A DNA stretch of 64,000 nucleotides from Fusarium oxysporum f. sp. lycopersici 4287 (taxonomy: Eukaryota > Ascomycota > Sordariomycetes > Hypocreales > Nectriaceae), in assembly GCF_000149955.1 (NCBI RefSeq), contig NC_030991.1, positions 3,144,114 to 3,208,113 on the forward strand. The letters run 5' to 3'. The notes beneath the pieces are model-generated. The model was not told the origin of the DNA, did not search any database, and was given only the letters and a program-made list of their open reading frames with translations. This document shows positions 1 to 9,200 of this stretch, one piece after another (position 1 is the stretch's first letter; every line of letters starts with the position of its first letter). The position numbers and the translations under genes were made by a program.

Positions 1-153
1 GCAGAAATAGAGGTGGATGTGGATGAGGAGGTCGAGTCGGTGATTGAGGTGGGTGTCAGGTCAGAGGACGAACGTGATGACTTTATGGTCGTAGCAAAGC
101 ACTGCCAGCGCACACGGAGCGGTCGGGAGGTCAAAAAGCCACGCAGACAGTAA
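1..153 (+). CDS. C-terminal tail of a probable DDE transposase, 5' end outside window
   Basis: An open frame enters from the left edge and stops at TAA 151-153 after 50 codons. The residues are acidic (repeated Glu/Asp) and end in a basic TRSGREVKKPRRQ tail, a style of ending common in fungal DDE transposases. The sequence that follows (154-305) resembles the 3' end of a pogo/Fot-type transposon, which supports this reading. No catalytic residue is visible, so the family call rests on the tail and the context. The frame could belong to another protein with a similar basic end. Confidence 0.4.
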   Translation, partial: AEIEVDVDEEVESVIEVGVRSEDERDDFMVVAKHCQRTRSGREVKKPRRQ

Positions 154-305
154 AAATTGAGCAATTTTCTAGAAACTTTCTCCAAAGCCTCATTTATTAG
201 TTGAGAATCGGGCCTGTTTTTGTGGACATCAAAATTTGGATTTTGTATGGGAGGGGCGAAATTTTGGTTATGCATTAGGTGGGGTTATGCATTAGGTGGT
301 CCTGG
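154..305 (+). mobile_element. 3' end of a pogo/Fot-like element with tandem 17-bp terminal motif
   Basis: A 17-bp unit, GGTTATGCATTAGGTGG, occurs twice head to tail at 266-282 and 283-299. It follows an AT-rich stretch with TTTTGTATGGG. The pogo copy at 44.1-45.4 kb has the same architecture: TTTTGTATGGGG, then two near-repeats of a roughly 16-bp motif. I read this as the terminal inverted repeat of the element whose transposase ends at 153. The matching left end is outside the window. From 306 to 562 I see nothing recognisable. Confidence 0.45.
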
Positions 306-770
306 ATGGTAGCAGGTCAACTTGAAGCCCAATCCCTCCAAGTGTTCAGTTTCCTATCTTCGGCGGCTGAAGCGAGCCTGCTGTTAGTTATTTGAGGCGT
401 CAGAGAATGTAGTTAGTTAGTTAGTATTGATTTCTTGATGCTAGGTTAGTATCGCTTGGACCATGTCTGTTCCAGGCGACCTGTAGCGATCGCGAACCTG
501 ATTGTGGCTCGTACTGCGTCCATGTTTGGCGTCCATTCCTGACCGTCTGATGCTGCCTTACCCAGGGTTCAAATCCACGACACTCCACGACACATTTGTG
601 AATATGGCGTGGATATGGATGCTGACTAATAACTTCGATGTGGAATGGGTGGAAATGGATCCATTATGGAAATGAATCCATATTGTGGAATTTGTGGAAT
701 GGAAACCTACTTTGTCTAACAATGGTAATTAGTGGATCGCATCCATGCCTTGGTGACGTCGATGTTTTTG

Positions 771-3215
771 TCACTCGTCCATTAGAATCCTATCTAGCGA
801 CCCGATCAAACCGGCGCGCAACCAACTCCGTAGTGTCTGGCAAAGCCCAATTGTACTGGCATCTAGCCTATTGCGGCTCTTGGTAACCATGCGGCCAGTG
901 GTCGAGAATAGCCTCTCACACTCGGCTGACATTGGTGGCACAGTAAGCAGATCCAAGGCCATCCTAGACAACCGGGGGTATTTGAGTCGCCTTATGTGCC
1001 AGTATTCGTAGGGATCTGTGACAGAAGCATCAGCATCCTCGATATCACGCTGCCACTGCTCGTATTCATCAAGATCCAGACCGCCAACTGAGGACCTAGG
1101 GGATTGAGCTGGGGATCGAATTGGCGACTCGGTAACAGAAATCCCTCCAGTCGTCAGTCCTCGCTTCTTTGTGCGCCACGCTGTGAACTTGTTTCTTGAG
1201 GTCTTCAGCCGCTTATTGGCAGGCAACTCAATCTCTGGGTCATCAACCTCCAGGTCCCTATACTCTCTCTCCCAGAGATCCTGGACCATCTCCTTCGCCT
1301 TGGTAATCCACAATTGTCTTTCGTCGTCGTCTCCCCACAAATCGTCAAACAGTGCCCACCGGTAGGCAGGATGAAGAACTGCAGCGCCATAGATCAGGGG
1401 GCTATCATTCAGGTGCTCGTAGTATTCGTTCAATTTGAGCCAACCCAGGTTGATGTTGACAGCGAGGTGATGGCCGTGCGGAAAATTGGCGACTGCTCTT
1501 TTCGCGGATTCGAGGGTTTCGAGAAGAAATTCGTACGCGTGAATAAGATCCCAGCTTGTTCCTGTACAAGCCATCTGTTAAAATAAGAATCGGGCCGCTT
1601 TTGAGAAGTCTAAGGCTTACCAGACAGTGGAGGGTCGATCTCGTTTTCCTCGACCTTTCTCCGGTGTTTTCCCTGTCCATCGCCCTCAAGGCCTCTCACA
1701 ACCAGCTGGAAGTCAAGCAAAATGTCGTAAAGAGTCCCGAGCACATGCCAATCATCAGGTGTCATGCGATTCTCTTCCTTCAGGAAGAAGGGCAGCTTGG
1801 AGCCCTTTTTGATGTGGCCAGCTCTCGTCAAGTTGACCTTCTCCCACTCGTTTGACGCTCTCTGGACAAAAGAATTATAAAATGGCCTCAAGAGGAGAGC
1901 GCGTTCAATCATCGAGAATTGAGAAAGCCACCGGGTAGCATTGTCGACCACAACTCCAACTGGACGGTGTTTCTTGAGCTGAGCGTCATCAGAGAGTTGG
2001 CTCTCGACAGCCTGTACCTTCTTGAGCATATCGGTCCACGTGTCCGATCTGCTCACCTCCTAGGTCTTCGTGAGTATAACAAATAAAGCCGGGGACTCAG
2101 CCACCTACAACAGCAAAGTTATGCCATTTTCCAACAGAGCCTCGCCTCCTCCAGACTTCATGCTCCTTCGCTGCCGTGTGAAGTCCTTCGAAGACCTCTT
2201 TCTCGAAAGCATCCGGGTTCTTGCCATACAGCATCTGTTTCACTACTATGTTGACAACGTGGCCAACGCAGCGAACCCATCGCTTCTCCCAGTCGAAGCC
2301 AAACTCTAATCCAAGCTCCCCCATCGAGGTTTTATTGTTACCGGCATTATCCAATGTGAAATACCCGAGTTTATCGCTGATCTCGTACTCCCGAATGATC
2401 TCGATAATCTGCCCGGCGATATTCTCGCCTGTGTGCCGCTCTGTAAGCTCAGGCAGTCCGAGGACACACTTCTGTGGCCGATTATTTGAATCCCGAAACA
2501 CACATGTGATGCCGTATAAGGCGTGTCGGTTACCAGACTTCCAGCCATCGTACTGGATATGGATCTGTCCCGGACTCTTTCGCAAAGCATCTTTCACTCT
2601 TTCCATGTTGTTGGTAAATTCTCGTTCTGCGATGGCACGCACGGTCACGTCAGTAATGTTAGCTTTTGTGATCTCGACAGATGGATTGAGGTAGTTGAAG
2701 ATGTCTCGAAGATCTTGATCGTTGACGATCGAGAAGGATTGGTTAGAGTTGACAATCCAGTTGACAAGTTTCTGCTGGAATACAGTTTTGTCGAAACGTT
2801 TGATCAAGGTATTGATCAAATCTTGTTCCTTCGGCTCCTTCGGGTTCAACTGTAGGATTGTTGCAATGGACTGATGTGCTTTCTCGGATGCCTTTGTAGG
2901 CTTTTGCCTCTTGCCTGTCGGATCCATGATGCCATTGTGGTCCGTGTACAGGTGACCCTCAGCGTTCTGCAACCCTTTGATGGCGTAACTCTTTGGCCTC
3001 GGCCGCTTTTGCTTGATGCAAAGGCAACACACCCATCGGCGTTCCCCCTTATCGGCATGCTGGATATCGTAGCCGAACTGATATACCCATTGACGCACTT
3101 GGCCGTCTCTCTCCGTCAAGGTCCAGCCTTTGTAGAGCTGAAAGAGTCGTTGATTGTCTTCTTCTGTACGTTCTGGAACGGGTGTGGTTGACTTGGTAGG
3201 ATGAAGGGTGGCCAT
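771..3215 (-). CDS. hAT transposase, three exons, intact (778 aa)
   Basis: Exons on the minus strand are 3215-2109, 2059-1621 and 1561-771, with two GT-AG introns of 49 and 59 nt. The exon lengths sum to 2337 nt, exactly 779 codons, with no internal stop. The N-terminal region has the WVYQFGYDIQ...WVCCLCI zinc-finger-like block shared with two other hAT copies here. The centre has the hAT catalytic style (QIHIQYDGWKSGNRHALYG; YFTLDNAGNN). The C-terminus has the dimerisation block YPRLSRMALDLLTVPPMSAE with the SAECERLFS motif. The gene should mobilise hAT ends in the nucleus by cut-and-paste. The second acceptor was chosen because it restores the reading frame across exon 3. Confidence 0.85.
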
Positions 3216-3454
3216 TTCGGTTTGGAGTAGTCAGGGCGTGAGTAATAGTAAACCCTCCTAGAATAGACTTGTTTGAACTTTGTGTACGGGTAAAACGGAG
3301 TGGAAAATTGTTGCTATTGCGTTGTTATTGGCTATGGAAAGTACTTAGGGTATGCGCTATTTCACAAGGAAATCCAGGTATTTTCAAACCCCACCTAAAT
3401 TTCCATTCCTTTCCACAATTTCCACATGTGGAACATGTGGAAGGGGTTCCGTGG

Positions 3455-3557
3455 CGTGGATGTGGAAAAGCTGAAGCCTACGTGGAATGGAATGGAATGG
3501 ATATGGATCCACATTATGGATCCATATGTGGATTTCGTGGTATGGATTTGGACCCTG
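3455..3557 (+). repeat. 103-bp direct repeat, copy 1 (hAT right end)
   Basis: The segment starting CGTGGATGTGG and ending GATTTGGACCCTG is repeated at 3987-4089 in the same orientation with very few differences. It contains the hAT terminal repeat and an inverted ATGGATCCA.. motif around TGGATCCACATTATGGATCC. Confidence 0.9.
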
Positions 3558-3986
3558 GGCAGGGCACCAACTCGCAGGCCGAGCTGGCTCGAGGGCGACC
3601 AGGCCCGAAGCTGGCAGCTTCGAGGGCGAACCAGGGACCGTAACCGGCAGCTTTCCCTGCTCGATTTAGGGATTGCGAGGACGGATATCCCATCCGCGAA
3701 AGTCCAGGCAAGGCCCCCTTGGGTCAGATCGTGGCCTCGAGGAACAATGCGAATTGATGGATCAAGGCAAAGCCATCGCAGGATCAATTTAGGAATCGAT
3801 GACATGGGAAAGGATCACCGACACTATTTAAGACTTGTCCATCATGACTGCCTGGCAGAAAACTAAACGAGTACTACACCAAGCTTGGAGACTCGCCGTT
3901 GTTCGCTGCCTCAGCCTCTTGGCGTTTCACGCCTTCGGTGGCGAATGGGTCGGTAGAAGGATCCTGAGAGGGTGGAGGTTTAGATT
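3558..3986. other. Unidentified 429-bp spacer between two hAT ends
   Basis: This GC-rich stretch has no convincing gene. It contains a CTATTTAAG motif near 3824 and a TCAGCCTC..GCGTTTCACGCC region, which could suggest a decayed LTR. I could not find matching ends or a target duplication. Its position between two copies of the same hAT terminus suggests a rearrangement. Confidence 0.35.
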
Positions 3987-4089
3987 CGTGGATGTGGAAA
4001 AGCTGAAGCCTACGTGGAATGGAATGGAATGGTTATGGATCCACATTATGGATCCATAGGTGGATTTCGTGGTATGGATTTGGACCCTG
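3987..4089 (+). repeat. 103-bp direct repeat, copy 2 (solo hAT right end)
   Basis: A near-identical copy of 3455-3557, again ending in GGACCCTG at the hAT terminus. It directly abuts the C-terminal piece of an unrelated hAT transposase at 4090, so a hAT end was inserted into, or joined to, that gene. Confidence 0.9.
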
Positions 4090-4512
4090 TCGACATCCTT
4101 AAGCGTACCAAGGACGACAACTGAAGTTAGCGTGTTCAAGCAATGGATTAAAAGCAGGACAGCGAAGACTACGGTGATGGGAAGCGAGCTTGAGCGGTAT
4201 CTGCGGCTAGAGCCGCAAGAGACTGAGGATCCAATCGAGTGGTGGATGGCTCACCAGGGACAATTCCCGATGATCAGCCAATTGGCTCTCGATATACTCG
4301 CGATACCGGCGATGGCGACTGATTGCGAGAGGTCGTTCAGCCTAGCCAAGCTAACGCTGACGACGCAGAGGCTTTCGATGACGACGGAAACGCTGGAGAA
4401 GTTACAATGCCTTAAGAACTGGGTCAGACATGGTGCGGTGAAGCTAGGGGCGACAATAGGTGGGGGGGAGGAGGTCCAATGGGAGATTGGAGATGTTAGC
4501 ATGGAAGCATAG
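4090..4512 (+). pseudogene. hAT transposase C-terminal (dimerisation) fragment, different family
   Basis: The frame reads through from the hAT end at 4089 and stops at 4510-4512. It holds the hAT dimerisation signature: PIEWWMAHQGQFPMISQLAL, then DILAIPAMATDCERSFSLAK. The N-terminal four fifths of the protein are missing, so it is a relic. Its sequence is closer to Ac-like fungal hAT proteins than to hAT-1. The tract 4513-4600 has repeated ATATTTGAAATATTTGA-type motifs and probably contains the old subterminal region. Confidence 0.7.
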
Positions 4513-4775
4513 AGGGTAAGATTTGAAATATTTGAAATATTTGAATAAATATTTCAAACAACAAATCCAGTCTTGAGAGTTATCAAATATCTCAAATATG
4601 ACCCCGGATTTGATTTGTTTGATTTGAGGGCAGCGCTGCCTGTGGCCGTGAAGAACTGATAATGCCCCCTCACGTCACTGTAGCTATCGTGGTATAAGTG
4701 AATCGCCTCAATGCGTGCGGTAGACAAAGCAGAGCCTTTTCCTTTGGTAAGAGTTCTCTATTTCCACATCAAATA

Positions 4776-7586
4776 CTATCGTGAAGATATATAATGTACT
4801 TCAAGATCCCTCTCGGCGGCATCCCAGATATCTTGCATGCCTCGCCGCCTAGAGAAGGGCTGCTTTGCCATCTCTATCCTTACATTCTGCTCAACGCTCT
4901 CGTCCTCAGCCTTATCCCAGTCAAGATAACTCATCATCTCCTCCTTAGTCCACTCTCTCATGTTAGTTCCGGCCCTACAACGCCTCCCCATTTGCTTATA
5001 GTCAAGGCACCAGTTATATTCCGCTTTGCTATAGCGTTGAGGCAACCCCATAGCCCTCCGATACTGCTGGTTAGTCTTGAGGCCCCCTTGAGGCAGTGTA
5101 GCATACCAAGCTTCTCGTGCTTCCTTATATCGTTGGAAAATAGCACGGGGGTCATCAGGTTGTAATACAGGCACACGTGGTGTAGTAATAGCTGCCGATT
5201 TAGCTGTTGGAGGAGATACCATATGGGTTGTTGTGTGTGTCGTCATATGCGTTGTTGTATAAGCTACAATCTCGGATATAACGGAGACTCCTGATGGGGA
5301 TGATGGGGATAGCGAGCGGGTTACAGAGCGAGTAGCTGTATGTGTTAATGTGTGCGTTGTCGTGGTGATCGGAGGGGGGGGGCTCCAATAGATCTTCGTA
5401 TCGCAATGGGCACGCTTTCGATGTCATCTTATGGCCATAGTTATGGCATCTCGAGCATTTTGGCAGTGCCCTTGGCTGTGATGCCTTTTCAATGGCTTCG
5501 AAGGCAGAAGGCTCACGCTGCGTGCTTGACGATGGCAGTGTCGAATTAGCTGCTAGGCGATCAAATAGCTTGCGAGGCTCGACAATAAGCTGGGGGGTTC
5601 CTGAGCGTTGGAGGTGCCAATGTGAATGGAAATGGTATAGTTGAAGGGGCAGACCTCGCGCCAGTAAAGGCTGAAGGTTATGAGCGCAAGGTAGACTGAG
5701 AGTCTTTGCGAAGACCCCTGTACACGCGGGAATCTCCTTTAATAGCCGTGCCCGTTGACCATCAACCTTCCGCAGGGCTTCGTGTGAGATCCAGCCGCGG
5801 ATATTGCCATATAACACCCCAGATATATCGAGAGGTGTGGTGATCTGCTGCTTGGCCTGGTTGGCCTTGAGCTCGGAAAGCTGATTCGATAGAACAAGCT
5901 TGATGATCCTCCAGGCCTCAAAGAGGTCAACTTGAGAGTGTTTCAAATGACTCTTAATGAGCTGATGAATGCCCTCGGCCCGAGAGGTAACAAATTGCTC
6001 GAAGTGAAGATGTTGGTGAACCCAAGCCTTGACGAATCTCTGCTTATGGGGATCTAGCCAGGTCTCCAAGATATAGCCTACTTCTTCAACGTGCATAGGA
6101 AGGTAATGCTTCTTCCACTTCTTAAGCCTCTCGTTGTATATATCTTCAGTTGGTGAGGCAACAATCCCATGCCATAGGTCATAGAATTGCTTCCACTCTT
6201 CTTGCCCCTTAGGGCTGCCCTTATGTCGAGTAAATATAGGCATACAATGTGTCAGGACGGCCTTATTAATATGCCATAGGCATAAGAGTAAGGCTGGCTC
6301 AGGGAAGCAAGAAGAAGAGGAAATGGCATTTATACAAGCAAGGCAGCGATCTGTGAGTATTACAGAAGGAATAGCTACCCCGTGAAGCTCATACATATGC
6401 CTCAACCGTTCAAGAGCCCAGATGAAGTCATTCTCTTCCTCGCCGCTAAGGAAGGCAAATGCAATACAGAAGGATCGTTGACAAGCATCAATACCAACTA
6501 TATCGAGAAGGGGCATCTTGTACTTATTGGTCTTATACGTACAATCCAATAGAAGCACTTCAGGATATAATTTGAGGTATTCCAGTGACTGCGGATGTGC
6601 AAATAATACTGCTGTAACTCTGCCACCCTCGTCGAGGCGAATCTCGCTCCAGAAGCCCTCGCTATTGAGCAGCGCTCGCAATAGTCCAGACCATTTGGAC
6701 TATTAGTCCAGACTGCAATCCAAAATCAACAATCAATCCACGACGGGCGTTCGTGGATTGACGGCTAGGATGATGCGTCCCTTGAAACGAGCCGTGTTGA
6801 TCGGATCGCACCAATAAATTGATCGGAAATATCCAAAATAAAATGGTTGGTACAGCAACAATCATGGGTGCCCTGGTTTTGTAACACCATACCAACAACC
6901 TAGCGTTCTTAGCGTCCACACCGGGCGTCCGTATTCCCTGCCCTGATCTACAGTCTGGACTAACAGTCCAAATGGTCTGGACTATTGCGAGCGCTGCTAT
7001 TGAGCTGATCAGCAAGGGCATGTATGTTGCTTTGACCCTTGGCAAGATCCCGTTTGCCTCGTGCAATGCAGTTATAGATATCTTGCTGTGTGGCAAGTGT
7101 ATCTGAAGTCGTGCGCAAATAGGATCTGATCTCCTTAGGCGCAATACCGGCGTTGGCGAGCTGGTGGACTGTTGATTCATCTGAGCTTGACAATTGACGA
7201 TGTACTGGATGTGCCACTTGGTGGAAACTTGGTTCATGATTGTGTTGATCGAAGCCAGGGCCGGGACGATGCCTCAGGCTCCATTGAGTCCCGCATAGGC
7301 TCTCCTTTGCTATCACAGAGAAGAGGCATCCCGTACGACGTGATGCAGTCTTGCGTATCCGTTTCTTAGGGGATGTAGAAGGGGCACGCCCTCCTCCGCG
7401 GTCACATATAAAGGTAACCCTAACTCTCCCATTGGTAGTCTTACAAGACCTTTGGGAGATAAAGGCGTAGCCTCGTGGCGCTGCCCAAGCGTTAATTGCT
7501 CTTACTAGTTCCTCTCGTGAGCTAAATTCGCCTTCAGGAGGAAGAACATCCCTGGGGAAGCCATGAGAGTCACCAATTGGATCCAT
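4776..7586 (-). pseudogene. MULE (Mutator-like) transposase, interrupted and frameshifted
   Basis: The minus-strand start ATG is at 7586 (MDPIGDSHGFPRDVLPPEG, matching the MULE-2 start at 53393). Order of parts: N-terminal FAR1/WRKY-GCM1-like region; MULE DDE domain with LLLDCTYKTNKYKMPLLD and PSVILTDRCLACINA; a SWIM-like CTGVF..LPCAH motif; a zinc knuckle CSRCHNYGHKMTSKAC; and a conserved C-terminus (EEMMSYLDWDKAEDE) ending at 4776. The gene is broken twice. A 325-bp MITE sits at 6671-6995. A frameshift near the G8 run around 5375-5385 puts the tail (5246-4776) in another frame. Without the MITE the frame reads ADQLNSEGFW, as in MULE-2. Confidence 0.85.
6671..6995. mobile_element. MULE-type MITE (325 bp) with 45-bp TIRs and 10-bp TSD
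   Basis: The ends (6671-6715 and 6951-6995) are inverted repeats of 45 bp with a single mismatch, starting AGCGCTCGCAATAGTCCAGA. They are flanked by a perfect 10-bp duplication, GCTATTGAGC, at 6661-6670 and 6996-7005. The interior has no gene. TIR length and a 9-10 bp duplication fit the Mutator superfamily. Removing the element and one duplication restores the MULE transposase frame exactly. Confidence 0.95.
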
Positions 7587-8165
7587 TATAGCAGAAGCAA
7601 GGCGCGGCAATAAGAATTAATACCGTAGAAGCGGTTGATTGCTAAATATGGGGTTAATCTGCGGTGTATGGCCGCTTTGCAATTAGGCCACATATGCCTC
7701 TTACATAACGGGATCTGTCGCACTGAGCGTGCTTAAAGGGTTAGAGTGAATATGATGAGCAGCAGCAAATGTGTTGATTGATTGTCTTAAGTTCTCTCTT
7801 GTGCGGGGTATTCCATCCCGCAGAGTTACTTAAAGCATACAGCTAGATTACTAATGCCTACCCTGCGACAGGATCTTATTTGTACGCCTCGAGCGTACAG
7901 TATATCACGTGACCTTATTTGTACGCTCGAGCGTACATGTATGAGGGGCCGTATTTCAACCTGCGCTTAGTCATCATTCATGAAATTCGCGCGCCCGGGC
8001 GCGCGATTGGTCTCATTCAACTTATAATAAAATTAAAGAAAATTATGATAAGAAAATTAAGATCATAGGCATATTTATGATGCTATTACATATTACATAC
8101 AGAATTTTTATAATGTAATATGAATGAAATGTTAGGTTATTATAGAAAACGTAAAGAAATCTAAA
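7587..8165. other. 5' flank of MULE-1 with paired palindromic motifs
   Basis: No gene is seen. At 7920-7937 there is a perfect 18-bp palindrome, TGTACGCTCGAGCGTACA. A near copy with one extra base lies at 7881-7899, each preceded by CTTATT. A TCACGTGA palindrome lies between them. The MULE terminal repeats expected here could not be identified. Confidence 0.4.
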
Positions 8166-8289
8166 TGCGCATCCGGGCGCGCGTGTAGCGGGCGCCCTCC
8201 ATGGAATGGATGGAAATGGATGCACGGACCATCCATTTCCACGCCGTGGATACGTGGACGGTGGACGTGGAATGGATCGCCAGCCTGTT

Positions 8290-8560
8290 GATCGGTTAGT
8301 TGTAGACCGATTAAAGTACTTTAGCCACTCAAGGCCCAGTTCGTTATTTGTCCAGCCATTTTGGCTCATTATCTGTTCTTCTAGATCAGATAGTTTGCGT
8401 GATTTCGGGATAGTGTCGCGCTGGGAAAGAATGCCTTGCTGCCGACGCCAAAGGGTTGTAAGGCTAACTTTGTAGATTTTTGCGGCGCGTCGGAGACTTG
8501 GTTTTGGGTCATTTTGAAGAGCTTAAATAGCAAGCAGGATATCAGCTTCTTTATTTAACT
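8290..8560 (-). pseudogene. Internally deleted pogo/Fot transposase relic
   Basis: On the minus strand, 8560-8400 encodes an N-terminal helix-turn-helix (psq-like) stretch with LRRAAKIYKVSLTTLWRRQQ. This is followed directly by SQNGWTNNELGLEWLKYFNR, a block that normally lies in the DDE domain (compare SDNGWTDNHIAVEWLKE in the pogo copy at 44.2 kb). The middle of the gene is deleted. A hAT-end-like tract of ATGGA/TCCAT motifs lies just left (8200-8285). Confidence 0.6.
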
Positions 8561-9200
8561 GTCACATATTGGGTGGTTGAGAATCAATTGATCAACTAGA
8601 AATGATGTAGGTTGAGGGATTTTTGTTCCACTCGCTTGTCTGTTTCACTCGCTTATCATGTAGGTTAAAATAGCTTAATGTATCTTATGCTCCTAGAGGG
8701 AACCTAAGCGGCCATATGGTTGCCAGCCAGAATATCCATTAAGTTAAATTAAAATCCCAACCCTTACACCCAAGAGATGGGTATTACTTGAAGCATCCAT
8801 CCGATGCTCTGTCGCCCTTTATACAACAGCTATCGGCTTCGGAGTTAGGTTTCGGGTCTTGCAGAAGGTCGTAACAGGTTCGATAAAATTCGGGGCCATT
8901 GATTGCCACATCGGTCTTTTCACACTAGAATATCCAATAAGTTGCCGCACCTAATTGTTGACCGACGATATCATACCCATATATCCCCATTTTTGTAGAT
9001 GGCTATAGTAAGTCAGCAAGTGCCACTCGTATAAACATAAAACCTCTTACATATCGCGCGGTGTTTACCACTGCCGCAGGCCTTGATCGTGGCACAGTCA
9101 TTGGGGGTTCCCGTGCTAGGGTATTTCATACATCGGCACTGGTCCCAGTCTTCTGCCGAGGCAGTCTGCCTAGTGATGTTGTACAGTATGTACAACCGTG
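8561..9200. other. Intergenic sequence, mostly unidentified
   Basis: Around 8625-8660 there are two CACTCGCTT motifs (..CACTCGCTTGTCTGTTTCAC..). They look like a decayed end of the 439-bp MITE family found at 13.5 and 52.1 kb. Nothing else is recognised up to the hAT-2 terminal region at about 9201. Confidence 0.35.

Larger units (their letters stand above)
563..3557 (-). mobile_element. hAT transposon 1, apparently complete
   Basis: The left end begins CAGGGTTCAAATCCA at 563. The right end, read inward on the minus strand from 3557, is CAGGGTCCAAATCCA, so the termini are inverted repeats with one difference in 15. Both subterminal regions are full of short GTGGA/TCCAC motifs, usual for hAT ends. 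The element carries one spliced transposase gene that has no disabling mutation. The flanking 8-bp sequences (GCCTTACC left, GGCAGGGC right) do not match. The 103-bp right end recurs at 3987-4089, so the true right border may be disturbed. Confidence 0.75.

Noticed and set aside
266..299. Short direct repeats considered as a CRISPR-like array
   Set aside because: Only two units without spacers, in a eukaryotic transposon end.
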